DNA from: Hyperoodon ampullatus
Taxonomy: Eukaryota; Chordata; Mammalia; Artiodactyla; Ziphiidae
Direction of reading: 5' to 3'
Assembly: GCA_949752795.1 (NCBI GenBank)
Contig: OX457074.1
Coordinates: forward strand, 1,612,001 to 1,676,000
DNA length: 64,000 bases
The notes beneath the pieces were generated by a model. That model was given only the letters and a program-made list of their open reading frames with translations. It was not told the DNA's origin and did not search any database. Position 1 is the stretch's first letter, and every line of letters begins with the position of its first letter. A program made the translations under genes and the position numbers. Of the stretch, positions 47,153 through 58,374 are shown piece by piece.

Positions 47153-48187
47153 ATGCAGCTTGAAATCCAAGTAGCACTAAATTTTATTATTTCATATCTG
47201 TACAATAAGCTTCCCAGGAGACGTGTCAACATTTTTGGTGAAGAGCTTGAAAGACTTCTTAAGAAGAAATATGAAGGGCACTGGTATCCTGAAAAGCCAT
47301 ACAAAGGATCAGGGTTTAGATGTATACACGTAGGGGAGAAAGTGGACCCAGTGATTGAACAAGCATCCAAAGAGAGTGGTTTGGACATTGATGATGTTCG
47401 TGGCAATCTGCCGCAGGATCTTAGTGTTTGGATCGACCCATTTGAGGTTTCCTACCAAATTGGTGAAAAGGGACCAGTGAAGGTGCTTTATGTGGATGAT
47501 AATAATGAAAATGGATGTGAGTTGGATAAGGAGATCAAAAACAGCTTTAACCCAGAGGCCCAGGTTTTTATGCCCATAAGTGACCCAGCCTCATCAGTGT
47601 CCAGCTCTCCATCTCCTCCCTTTGGTCACTCTGCTGCTGTAAGCCCTACCTTCATGCCCCGGTCCACTCAGCCTTTAACCTTTACCACTGCCACTTTTGC
47701 TGCCACCAAGTTCGGCTCCACCAAAATGAAGAATAGTGGCCGAAGCAACAAGGTTGCACGTACTTCTCCTATCAACCTCGGCTTGAATGTGAATGACCTC
47801 TTGAAGCAGAAAGCCATCTCTTCCTCAGTGCACTCTCTGTATGGGCTTGGCCTGGGTAGCCAGCAGAAGCCACGGCAACAGCAACAGCCATCCCAGCCAC
47901 CGCCGTCACCACCACCACAGCAGCAGCAACAGCAGAAAACCTCCGCTCTTTCTCCTAACGCCAAGGAATTTATTTTTCCTAATATGCAGGGTCAAGGTAG
48001 TAGTACCAATGGAATGTTCCCAGGTGACAGCCCCCTTAACCTCAGTCCTCTCCAGTACAGTAATGCCTTTGATGTGTTTGCGGCCTATGGAGGCCTCAAC
48101 GAGAAGTCTTTTGTAGATGGCTTGAATTTTAGCTTGAATAACATGCAGTATTCTAACCAGCAATTCCAGCCTGTTATGGCTAACTAA
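47153..48187 (+). CDS. TOB1: TOB1, anti-proliferative BTG/Tob family protein
   Basis: The single-exon frame encodes 344 residues and is intact. Residues 1-115 form the BTG/APRO domain, with box A at Y40-V60 ([15 protein letters not shown] core) and box B at about I94-Y113; W93 lies just before box B. In the family this domain binds the CNOT7/CNOT8 (CAF1) deadenylase. Two PAM2 motifs that bind the PABPC1 MLLE domain are visible: residues 131-142 ([12 protein letters not shown]) and 265-276 ([12 protein letters not shown]). Basic clusters RRR 22-24 and KKK 37-39 fit a bipartite nuclear signal. Ser-Pro sites at S152, S154 and S164 match the known ERK sites of Tob1. A Q/P-rich tract covers 242-261. 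The protein links deadenylation to poly(A)-bound mRNA and slows G1 progression. Human TOB1 has 345 residues; I infer the one-residue difference lies in the Q/P tract. The start ATG has G at -3, and the BTG domain begins at residue 1. TOB2 is excluded by the C-terminal sequence. Confidence 0.97.
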   Translation: MQLEIQVALNFIISYLYNKLPRRRVNIFGEELERLLKKKYEGHWYPEKPYKGSGFRCIHVGEKVDPVIEQASKESGLDIDDVRGNLPQDLSVWIDPFEVSYQIGEKGPVKVLYVDDNNENGCELDKEIKNSFNPEAQVFMPISDPASSVSSSPSPPFGHSAAVSPTFMPRSTQPLTFTTATFAATKFGSTKMKNSGRSNKVARTSPINLGLNVNDLLKQKAISSSVHSLYGLGLGSQQKPRQQQQPSQPPPSPPPQQQQQQKTSALSPNAKEFIFPNMQGQGSSTNGMFPGDSPLNLSPLQYSNAFDVFAAYGGLNEKSFVDGLNFSLNNMQYSNQQFQPVMAN

Positions 48188-48317
48188 AAAAAGAAAAGAT
48201 GTATTGTACAAGTTAAAATGCTCGGACCCAAGGGGGATTTTTTTTTTATATATAAAACCTCCTTGAGATTTTTTTTTTTAAGCTTATAGTAAGGATACAT
48301 TCAAGCTTGGTTACAAA

Positions 48318-48323
48318 AATAAA
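48318..48323 (+). terminator. TOB1: Proximal poly(A) signal AATAAA
   Basis: A canonical AATAAA 131 nt after the stop codon is followed by a T-rich stretch (ATCATTTTTCATTG). Use of this site would give a very short 3' UTR lacking all three microRNA seed matches listed above. Confidence 0.4.
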
Positions 48324-48921
48324 ACATGCATCATTTTTCATTGCCAACCAAGCACAAAGTTATTTTATACTGACTGTATATTTTAAAGTATACTCTCAGA
48401 TATGGCCTCTTACAGTATTTAAGATATAGCAAGGACATGGCTGATTTTTTTTTTTTTATAAAAAATTGGCACTAATAAGTGGGTTTATTGGTCTTTTCTA
48501 ATTGTATAATTTAATTTAGTACAAAGTTTGTAAAATATCAGAGGATATATATATTGTTTCTACGACATGGTATTGCATTTATATCTTTTTACTACAGTGA
48601 TCTGTGACAGCAGCAGCTTCATGTTGTATTTTTTTTACTGAAATTGTAAAATATCCATCTTAAAGACATCAACTATTCTAAATTGTGTACAGGATATTCC
48701 TTTAGTGGTGGAATTAAAATGTACGAATATTTGCTTTTTCAAAAAAATGTATTTTCTGTTAAAGGTTTAAAGATTTTTGCTATATATTATGGAAGAAAAT
48801 GTAATCGTAAATATTAATTTTGTACCTATATTGTGCAATACTTGAAAAAAACGGTATAAAAGTATTTTGAGTCAGTGTCTTACATGTTAAGAGGGACTGA
48901 AATAGTTTATATTAAGTTTGT

Positions 48922-48943
48922 ATTAAAATTCTTTAAAATTAAA
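48922..48943 (+). terminator. TOB1: Distal poly(A) signals (tandem ATTAAA)
   Basis: ATTAAA at 48922-48927 and again at 48938-48943 precede a GT/T-rich element (about 48953-48970). This is the probable main TOB1 3' end. Confidence 0.65.
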
Positions 48944-48960
48944 AATGTTTATCGTGGTCT

Positions 48961-51001
48961 TTGTTTTTAAGCCTTTGCCAAAGATCTAATTCTGGAATTA
49001 TGATGTTGTAAATGCTGATAAGGCAGAAAGATCTGACTCATTGAATCACAAAGGAATAATGGAAAGCTGTTGCTCCACTAGTGCACAGATAGTAGTTTGC
49101 CACGTAAAAAGTTGTCCTAAAGCCTGCTTGGGACAGCTTTATTGTGTTTAGCAACTAACTCTGTTCATCCACATCTTGTCTCCCCACTATAGGGGTGGTA
49201 TGCTAAGGCAAGTTAACCCTATTAAAATGTGTCATGCTGACATCTAAGACAGAGTCAGGTGATAAAATGAAATTCACTCATGTAAACTGAGAGGATTTAT
49301 TTGAAATGTATATGGAGAGAGAAACCATTGGATCAGTTTTCTATTTCTGCATGGGAGATGAATAGCTTAGAAAACTTGCTTGACGAAGCAGCTGACCTAA
49401 CTATTTAAAAAGAAGATTTAGGTCTGTTTTTACTAATCCTTAACACTGAGTTTAGTCATTGTAGGTAGCTGGAGAATGATGATTAAAATCTATTCAAGAT
49501 TGGACAGGTATTTATATTAGTATTTGTGTGCATTTTCCTAACAACAAAAAAGTTGACACACAGTTTTTGGGTTGGTTTTGTTTTTGCAAGCAGATAGCCA
49601 ACCTGCTGGTTTGGGATGTCAAAGATTAGTCATAATCTGTCAAATTGTGGTGGCTCGTTAAGGATGGAGTTGGTTTTTTTTGTAAGTGATGAGTTGGAAG
49701 GGTGAGACTATCTTTAAACTAAAATAATGAGTCATTTCACTGTTTATATGTCCATTGATACAGTGTTGACATCGTATTGGGGAGAAAATTGTCTTGAATT
49801 GGAAAAATAACTTTCTCTGCTTTTTTAGTAAGAAACCAGCACTGTCTGGGTTACTTGTGAAATAAATTCGGTCTCAAATGAGTTTTTTGGACACCAGTCT
49901 ACAAAAGCTTTTTGTCTGTTACCCTCTCGGTTTAGAGCAATAAAAAGTTTTAAGGAAACAAGCACTGGAAATAACAGAGCTAAGCTGTTCTGTCGGCTCC
50001 ATGGTGAGGCCTTTGTCCTTTAGTGGACAGCATGAGGTTATGAGGAAGTACTGGGGTAGTGACTGGAACCGGCAGAGACTGGTTGGCCTATGCTATCAAC
50101 TGTGTGCTTTTGTGATCACAAAGTTTGAATAGCTGTAAGAACAGAGTAATGGTTTTAAGCACTAGTTTCTGCTAGAAACTTTTGGGTGAGGTTATCATAG
50201 GCTTAACTGGAAGAAAACTGCCTCTTTATAAATGAAGAAAGACTCAAGTTAACTTTCTAAAAATCAAAAGGCAACTGGCCAATAGATACACAATAGAATT
50301 TGTAACAATCTGGAACACTAATACATATATTCAGATTTTAAATAATTGAGTTTAATGTAAGTATGAATATCAGATCTTGGGGATATGTGTACTGGCAAAA
50401 AAAATCTTAGGGAAATTAAATATTGGTACATATGTTGGTTTGGTGCTGAAAAAGTTAACTCAATTTTATCTTGATTGGTCTCCTAGCACCCCTTAGAAAA
50501 CCTTAGAAAAGTTTACATCTTAGTCCCAAGTCTTTTTTCCACAACTGCCATCACACTTTTGACCCTCTGTGTGGAGACTTTTAGTTTACAATTTTGATGA
50601 GTTAGTTGTCTTAAAGGTGTTTTTCCATTTTTTTGTCTTCTATACCTATAGATACTGTGGCAGCCTCTGAATGGCCCTATCCTGGTGTCCCTTTGTTTCC
50701 CATCTTCTAAAATCAGGTGTATTGTTAAATCTCCTTTGAATAACTTTAACCTATATTAGATGGCAAATGCAGACCTTCAGTCAAAATGCCTCCTTAAAGA
50801 ACACTGTTTACTGTGATAAACTTCTTAGTTTTTGAAGGTGAAACTAAAGTTGCCCTGAATTTAAAGTGTTTTTCTAATGTGTATTGGTGTTAATATCATT
50901 CTCGTATGTACCCACATTTTAACTGAGAGATTTAACCTAACGAATCTTCAGGACTTAAGTTATTTTAAAATAAGTCAGTGTAACACAGAGAAGATAAAGT
51001 A
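48961..51001. other. Repeat-poor sequence downstream of TOB1
   Basis: Two kilobases of unique-looking AT-rich DNA with no recognisable transposon, exon or long frame. Confidence 0.45.
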
Positions 51002-51220
51002 CAGTTGAGCCTTGAACAGCACGGGGGTTAGGAGGGGCACCCACCCTCCACTCAGCCGGAAATCCATGTGTAACTTATAGTCAGCCCTCCATACCTGCGG
51101 TTCTGCCTTGAGGAGTCCACCAACCACAGATCGTGTAGTATTATAGTATTTGCTACTGAAAAAAATCCACATATAAGTGGACCCACACAGTTCAAGCCCA
51201 TATTGTTCAAGGGTCAACTG
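51002..51220. mobile_element. Tigger-type (TcMar) MITE
   Basis: Terminal inverted repeats CAGTTGAGCCTTGAACA and TGTTCAAGGGTCAACTG (one mismatch) are bounded by TA on both sides, the hallmark target site of Tc1/mariner elements. It is 219 bp with no transposase. Confidence 0.88.
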
Positions 51221-51599
51221 TACCTCTTTTTGCACATAACTTAAACTAATGAAGTAAAATGCTGGTTGGAGACCTTCCTACACAAACAGAAAATAGCATA
51301 AGTATGGCACATCAAATATATTTCCTTGCTTGCCTAGAATACATGCATTTGTCAGAAGCAGGATAACAGTCTAGTACAAGATCAGGTAAGAGGGGAAAAA
51401 CCTTATCAGAAGACAAGGATGTAAACTTGCCATTGCTTAATAACACCCATCATAGTGCGTCAGTCAGCGGATGCTTAATCCATTGGCCTAGGAGGTCACT
51501 CTAGATCAGAGTTTTTCAGTTTTTTTGTTATATTAGGAAGATATTGTTGGGTTTTTTTCTTAATTATGTTCTATTGTTTTATTTTTTTATTATCTATTT

Positions 51600-51702
51600 T
51601 TTTACTGTGCCACACGGCTTGTGGGATCTCAGTTCCCCGACCAGGGACTGAACCTGGGCCACAGCTTCCAAATCCTAACCACTAGACCACCAGGGAGCTC
51701 CC
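51600..51702 (-). mobile_element. tRNA-derived SINE, short head type
   Basis: Inverted head ending CCACCAGGGAGCTCCC, with the GTTCCCCGACCAGGGACTGA B-box region. No clear TSD. Confidence 0.8.
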
Positions 51703-51739
51703 ACAGGAATATATCTTCATGTTTAAAGGACCTAGGACC

Positions 51740-51765
51740 GGGAATTCCCTGGCAGACCGAGGGAA
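51740..51765 (+). mobile_element. 26-bp SINE-head insertion with its own TSD
   Basis: A perfect 16-bp direct repeat (TAAAGGACCTAGGACC; 51724-51739 and 51766-51781) flanks only the SINE start GGGAATTCCCTGGCAG plus 10 bp. Body and poly(A) are absent. Confidence 0.75.
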
Positions 51766-51844
51766 TAAAGGACCTAGGACCAATACCTGTGTGCATGCAG
51801 TTGGAAAATTAGTACAACACTTGTACTTTTTTAATGTTTTAAAT

Positions 51845-52025
51845 CATTCAGTTAAATACTTATATATATATCATTTACTATCTGCCATGCACAGTTCTAA
51901 CCCAGTTTACAGAAGGAGAGCTGAGACACGGCTTAATATTTCATGGCCAGTAAGTGGTAGAGTTGGGATTCAAACTCAGAGAGTCTGGTTCCAGAGTTCT
52001 TGGTCTTAAGCTCTATGCTTTGTTC
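51845..52025 (-). repeat. MIR element
   Basis: GTAAGTGGTAGAGTTGGGAT and TCAAACTCAGAGAGTCTGGT are inverted MIR core. Confidence 0.8.
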
Positions 52026-52481
52026 CCTCCAACTGGTTGCTCCTCTAATTTGAAGTCAGGGGAATAAGACCATTTTTGATGTATTAGCCACATGACTTGT
52101 AGAATCTCTCTACAAGAGTGTTAATGAGAAGGGTCTAGTGGGAGGCTCTTAGCCATTCTCCAGTCATGATGTTTTGAGAGAGATGCTTTGTATTTCCAGT
52201 GGCCATAAACTATAATCACAGGCTATCTGGAAATGTTTTTAGAAATCATTAAGTTATATCAATGCTCTAATTTTGTTGATTTTCTTAATTCAGTTGTGTT
52301 GATTACTTCTTTTATTTTGGAACCGCTGGATGATTCCTTCAGATTGAGTAAGAGCTGTAGATTCAGTGGCCCTATTACTTCTAAGTAAAATTGTAAACAT
52401 TGACCTCCTGGAGCTATTTTCACACACATTCCTTACCTGTGCTGTTGATAAAAGATATAAGGAAAGGCCAAGTAAACTATC
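52026..52481. other. Unassigned intergenic sequence
   Basis: Nothing recognised. Confidence 0.4.
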
Positions 52482-52495
52482 AAAACAGTCTTCAA

Positions 52496-52792
52496 GGGGC
52501 TTCCCTGGTGGCGCGACGGTTGAGAATCTGCCTGCCAATGCAGGGGACACGGGTTCGAGCCCTGGTCTGGGAGGATCCCGAGCCCTGGTCTGGGAGGATC
52601 CCACATGCCGCGGAGCCACTGGGCCCGTGAGCCATGGCCGCTGAGCCTGCGCGTCTGGAGCCTGTGCTCCGCAACAAGAGAGGCCGCGATAGTGAGAGGC
52701 CCGCGCACCGCGATGAAGAGTGGCCCCCACTTGCCGCAACTAGAGAAAGCCCTCGCACAGAAACGAAGACCCAACACAGCAAAAATAAATAT

Positions 52793-52824
<32 letters not shown>
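52496..52824 (+). mobile_element. CHR SINE with an internal 23-bp tandem duplication
   Basis: A 14-bp TSD (AAAACAGTCTTCAA; 52482-52495 and 52825-52838) flanks it. A 23-bp unit just after the B box occurs twice in tandem (52557-52579, 52580-52602). Confidence 0.95.
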
Positions 52825-52826
<2 letters not shown>

Positions 52827-53177
52827 AACAGTCTTCAACAATGTGTTTCCAGTACCTATGATTTAAGTTACTGTGAAAAACTATCTTAAGGCACACCTTT
52901 GTAATTCATGATTTCTATATGTATAGATGTTGTGATAACTGGTCTTTTTGCTTTTATTTTTAAACCTTAAGGAAACCAAATGACCTCTTATTTCAAACTG
53001 ATTCTGAAAGACTTTCTTAAAAAAGATCAATATATTTTGGTTTAAAATAAGAAGTGGTCACATTTTAGAAGCATATGCTATTATGAATGAACTTATATTC
53101 CCTTTATTGTTGCTATTAGTTTTGAACATGTTTAAACTGCACAATAAACAAAAATCAGTTTAAAAATAGCTCAGAAG

Positions 53178-53513
53178 GGACTTCCCTGGTGGCGCAGTGG
53201 TTAAGGATCCGCCTGCCAGTGCCGGGGGAAACGGGTTCGATCCCTGGTCCAGAAAGATCCCACATGCCGCGGAGCAACTAAGCCCGTGCGCCACAACTAC
53301 TGAGCCTGCGCTCTAGAGCCCACAAGCCACAGCTACTGAAGCCTGCGCGCCTAGAGCCCGTGCTCTGCAACAAGAGAAGCCACCGCAATGAGAAGCCCGT
53401 GCACCTCACCGAAGAGTAGCCCCCGCTCACCGCAACTAGAGAAAGCCCGCACAGCAACGAAGACCCAACACAGCCAAAAATAAAATAAATAAAAAATTAA
53501 TCAATTAATATTT
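53178..53513 (+). mobile_element. CHR SINE, long form
   Basis: The head GGACTTCCCTGGTGGCGCAG and the long body with ACAACTACTGA units are clear. CTCAGAAG flanks both sides as part of an imperfect TSD. Confidence 0.9.
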
Positions 53514-53529
53514 TTAAAAAACTCAGAAG

Positions 53530-55459
53530 AATTTCTGTAGTTTTTATATGGATTAAATCTTGTAATACTAAGTGCCTACTATTTTGATTTTGGGTTAGCT
53601 AGAATTTGATTGGACCAAATATTGCTGAACCACTAGATGGGCTTTTGGAGGTTTAGATTAGGCTAAAAGTCTTGTCAGTAATGGTATTTGACTTGTGAAT
53701 AGTAAACCTCTACTAACCATTTCTCAATATTTGAGTTTTAAGATTTCTATTTTCGAAGACGTGCTTCATACATGTAGTCTGTAAGTGGAGTTTTGAGATC
53801 ATCTTACAATTAAGCAAACCTTAGAAAAAACATTGGGAAGCAGCTGGTGTCTGGAGGCTATTGGAAATTATGGGTCTAATTCCTTCCTTAAGCGTATTAA
53901 GTAATTTGACTCAGATGGCTCAGTTTCTTCATCTGCAAAGTAAGTACAGTGATATCAGTACACTTCCTCACAGAGTTTTGAGGAAGCAGTCACCTTGCTA
54001 TGAAGAACTGTAATGTGTTCTTAGGGGCTTACAGTATCTAGAAGCCACGAGGTCCATATCTGTTGTGTTGCCCTTTGAAATCAAAAAAGTAAATGAAGAC
54101 CATACCTGTCTTTATTATAGTCAACATTTTGTTGTCCAGTCTATTATTTGCATCACCAGAGAATTAAATAAAAATTTTACAGTAATATCCTAAAAGCTAT
54201 TCTATTCATGTTTCAGTAATAAATACCACTGAGTTTGTTTTCTAGTTTTGAGTCGCTGATAGGGAAACCAGTGTTTCAGCATTCTTTTTTATACAATCAG
54301 CAAGTTGATTTAAACCCAGTATACAAGTTGGGGTTCCTTTTGGGAGCAGCCAAAAATGTTTGCTAAAGTGTCCACACTGCTGTGAAAAGTATTGAAATGA
54401 TTGTTCCTAAACAGTACTGCTCAGGAATAGGAGTTGAAATGTAGCTCTGGTGGTAGATGTGTCATGTGGATAATGGTGCTAGCTTTATTTTAGTGCAGGT
54501 AGAAAAGGAGGTTTGCTTTACAGGAGGGAAAAACATTGAGGACTTGGAAGGAAAAACACATTCCTCCTCTGGCATTCTGAGCACTTTACTTCACTGATAA
54601 AATATGACCAGCGTGCAGAGCAGAGAACAGGTGTAAAATATTTTTAGACAAACCTTGGCGTATACTGTGGGTCGCATCCCTTCTGTCTATACACTCAAGT
54701 CTTTCAAAAATAATTATGGAAAAACCACATTTACAAAATAAGCTAGACATTGCTTTTATGTTTTTTTTGTACTAAATGTGAAAGTCAAACATAAATTTCT
54801 TTCCCAACCATCAGGTTGCGGCTATTTTTAAAAACTGGTTCTCCACACGCCCTTTGACAGCTCTTGAGTCTCCTTTTCTCTTCCTTCCTTAGTGCTGTTG
54901 AGAGAGCTGGGAGAATATGGCACCATAGCCTCTTTTGGAGCGTGAAAGCTAGGTTGTGATATTTCCCCAAACTACATTCTAATTCAAAACAATTTTGTAC
55001 TTCCTTTAGGCTAGAAAGAAATAGGACAAGCATGGACATGGTATCCACCTAGCTCGGTTTCAAGCAGATGGGTATAAACTGATGACTTCTGGATGCTGAT
55101 AGACGTGAACACTGGATACTCCTTCTATGAGTGTGGTTTAAGAAGTGGAATCATAGGACCCTACAACTGTCTCTTTTCATTCAGAGTCCAGATGCCCTGT
55201 GACATGGGTTCGGTAGTTCTAGGCACAGTTCCTTTTTCTGTTTTGAACTAAATGCAGGTACTCCTTTCAGATGGCTTTTCCTGGCCACACTTCCACCATC
55301 CATGGATTCATTTCTAGTAAGGATGAAGGTTGGATTTTGATTTGTTTTGTAATGATCATATCTGTTCACTGATAATCCAGATCTGCCTACTGACCTCAGA
55401 ACTCTTTTTTTTTAAAAAAAGAACACACCTTGTTTTGTAAACTACCTGCCATTCATTTT
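53530..55459. other. Unassigned sequence with a MIR remnant
   Basis: A plus-strand MIR fragment is likely at 53885-54010 (GCTCAGTTTCTTCATCTGCA). The rest is unique; no exon is supported. Confidence 0.4.
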
Positions 55460-55558
55460 TTTTTTTTTTTTTAGCCACACCGCTGAACCAGGGATCGATC
55501 CCGCACCCCCTTCCGCAAAAGTGTGGAGTCTTAACCACAGGACTGCCAGGGAAGCCCC
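55460..55558 (-). mobile_element. tRNA-derived SINE, short head type
   Basis: A poly(T) start, B-box region GAACCAGGGATCGATCCC and end GACTGCCAGGGAAGCCCC, with ATTCATTTT / TTCATTTT flanks. Confidence 0.82.
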
Positions 55559-55568
55559 AATTCATTTT

Positions 55569-56374
55569 AAAGCTCTACAGAGTCTTTGTGACTTACTTTC
55601 TGCTAACTCCTTTCTATTTTCAGGAAACATGACGGGGATCCCTAAACCATTTCAATCCAATGCTTAAGATAGCTGCAATCCCTGGGCAGCCTTTCTAGAA
55701 ACTAAGGTGTCACCAGAGGCCCTTTAACTAAAGACTTTGAGAACAACCCGGTTTTCACAAGGCTATAAAGGGTTTTGCCTGGAGAAATTTCAGCTTTTTG
55801 AATCTTACAATAGGTTGGAAAATAGATTGGAAGAAAGGCAGGAAGCTTTTTTTTTTTTTTTTTTTTTTGTAATTTAGGAAGAAACGTTTTTTTGGAAGGA
55901 TACTCTTGTTCATTATCCGAGCCACAAAAGTTCAAAGAACTTTTCGGGTTCTGTATAAAAGGAATAGAGAGACAAAGGTAAGACCTTATCTCCCCAAGAG
56001 CCTCTACCAGAGGAGAAGAGTCTGGCAGCAGGTAGAGAGGAGATTAGGGTATGTCTCCTCTATCTGCCGCTCCTTCACGTGTGGGAAAGGTGAGAGAAGG
56101 GTAAAGGAGGGAGCCTGTGTGTGAGCCGTGGGACTCATCCTGGAGATCGTTTCCCCTGATGGACACTTTGCAGAAGTTTGGAGACCCAGGACAAGTTTCC
56201 TAGTCCAGGCACACCACACTTTCCTGATGATTACGAGTTTTCTTCCAGGCTTTGACAGTGGGTAGGCAGCTACACCAGTACCTTACATGCTATCTATCTG
56301 AATGACGATGATTTTAATATTATCAAAGGTCTTGTGGAGTCCAGAGGCAATAACCAACCTCGGAAGCTCAATAA
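55569..56374. other. Unassigned intergenic sequence
   Basis: Apart from a poly(T) run at 55849-55868, nothing is recognised. Confidence 0.4.
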
Positions 56375-56600
56375 TAATCGTCAACATTTCATAGTATGTA
56401 CTGTGTGCAAAATACTGTTCTAAGCGTTTGTACATTTTAGCTCACTTAAATTTCATAAGGAGCCTCTGAAGGCTATGCTATTTCCCTCATTTACAGAGGG
56501 AAGCAGAGTTTGTGACATAGTTACCCCCAGTAGAGTCAGGATTTGAACTGTGGGATTCTGTTTCCAAAGTCCACGATCCTTAACCATTACCCTGCCCCTT
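56375..56600 (-). repeat. MIR element
   Basis: GCAAAATACTGTTCTAAGCG, CATTTACAGAGGGAAGCAGA and GGATTTGAACTGTGGGATTC give nearly full-length inverted MIR. Confidence 0.8.
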
Positions 56601-58374
56601 TGACCTCCGTAGGAAGGCTTTATGAAAGAACCACACTTGATCAAATAGGAGACAGTATGTATAAACTGCACTTTGTGCCACTTCCCTCCCCACACACCTA
56701 GCCTGGTCCTGTAAGTGGTTGTTTGCTCAGCAACCCCAAAATTGTGTTAATATCAGCCTTTGCCCGGCACAGTTAGGAAAGGGAAATATGCTGCAGAAAC
56801 ACAATGGGGAGTGGGTTATAAGAGTTTGCAGGTCATGGGCTAGTTTTATGTACCCACATCCTACTGCTGTCTGGGTGCTCAGATTCTCTGAGAAGTAACT
56901 CAAGACACTTCACGCACCTGAAGTCTTTGGTCCTGGGCTTTACTAGTCCTTATGATAGATAGCAAAAGGGTCAGGTTGACTCGAGGGTCAGATTCCATTC
57001 AAGTCCCTAAACTGTATCAAACAAAGTGAGGTAGCATTTACAACAGCCCCTGTGTTCACCCCCTTAACACACTTATTGATCATCTAACTAGGTTAGGAGC
57101 TGGTGATGACGTATATAAACTTTTAGGACCTTTCCAATGGCTTACACTCTAGCAAATGAACACACACACAGAAATAATCATACACAGGAGAATATGGAGG
57201 CATGAACGGAGCAAGGGAGAGATCATGTCTATCCGAGGGGTTCTAAACTGGAGAGGAGTAATCAAGTTATGAAGAATGGGTCGCCTGGGGAAGCATGGGC
57301 GCTCTCAAATTCCCAGCTGCAGTGGAGGAAAAACTTGGTCTTGGTTCTTTTTCTTCATCTGACGTGTCCACAGTGGGAGACTTTGTGCTAACTCTTAGGA
57401 AAAAAAAAAAGCAGAGGAAATCTGGCCCTGCTGCCAGCCCATCACTCCCAGGAAAAGCTGCCTTTGACTTTGGACATTGTAATTTTTTTTCATTGTTCCA
57501 AGCTTTGAACAGAAATATTGTGAAAGAGAGGTGGTTTAGAATTTCTTTATTCATGAGACCCAGGGGTGGGATGGGGAGGTCAGGGAAGAAGTAGTGGTAG
57601 TGAGGGAGGGGAAGTACAGGGGGGGCGGCTCCAGTTCCTATCCTAGTTTCAGTTTAAATGCGTATCTTAAAAACCTCCTCAGGCTAGAAGCTCCCTCTAG
57701 GGGTCATCTCATTTGTTTTCCTACCTCTAGAGACAAAACCTCTGTTTTTGTAATTATCAGGGTTCACAGCAGATAGTGCCCTTCCAGAAGTTGGTGTCGG
57801 TGGAATCTGTGTGTTCACTGCACAAATTCAGACACCCCCAGCTCTGGCCAAGGCTACTATCTTTTCAGAGCTCAGCTGTTCGGCTTTCCAGTTTGGCTTT
57901 TTCGATGCTTATAATATCTTCCAGTTTGAGCATAAATCAAAAAAGGACTTTGGCAGGGAAGCTTTGTAATATCTAAGCAAGAAATTGACAGCCACAAATA
58001 ACTTTTCCCCTGGGTCACTTTCCCTGAGCAATGCTTTTCTAGAGTCTCCCCTAAGTTTCCCTGGTGGCTGAGCACTCTGTCATCTACTGAAAATACTGCC
58101 ACACGCTGGCCAAGCCCCTTCACGTGACCTGGGACTGTTCAGAGAGCATCACTGTTCTTTATGAAACGTGGATCTTGCATTGGAACAGAAAACATCAGCG
58201 TCTGATCCCTGTCTCACCCCAACTTCACCAGGAGGGATAGAGGTCTAGGCCCCACAAGTTTGCCTCCAGACTCCTTAGTAACTGCTAAGAACTAAGCAAG
58301 AATGTTCTATAGGAGTGTAGGGGTTTCATTAAGCCTCCAAATAAAATTACTCCTGGTAACTCTACAGGAAAAGA
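56601..58374. other. Unassigned sequence
   Basis: A weak antisense L2 end is possible at 57065-57190. No gene is supported. Confidence 0.4.

Larger units (their letters stand above)
47009..48960 (+). other. TOB1: TOB1 exon 2 (coding exon with 3' UTR)
   Basis: The exon starts GAACAAGACC after the AG acceptor. It holds 144 nt of 5' UTR, the full reading frame and about 770 nt of 3' UTR. The 3' end is placed by two ATTAAA hexamers (48922, 48938) followed by a GT-rich stretch (48953-48970). A proximal AATAAA lies at 48318. The cleavage position is approximate. Confidence 0.75.
48188..48960 (+). other. TOB1: TOB1 3' UTR with microRNA seed matches
   Basis: The region is AT-rich. Eight-base seed matches are present for miR-218 (AAGCACAA, 48350-48357), miR-25/32/92/363/367 (GTGCAATA, 48833-48840) and miR-26 (ACTTGAAA, 48840-48847). 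The last two share one base. TOB1 is a reported miR-25 target in human cells; the other pairings are inferred from seeds only. Confidence 0.65.

Noticed and set aside
47668..47964. Minus-strand frame opposite TOB1 with a Cys/Gly-rich run
   Set aside because: It is the shadow of the TOB1 Q/P-coding tract.
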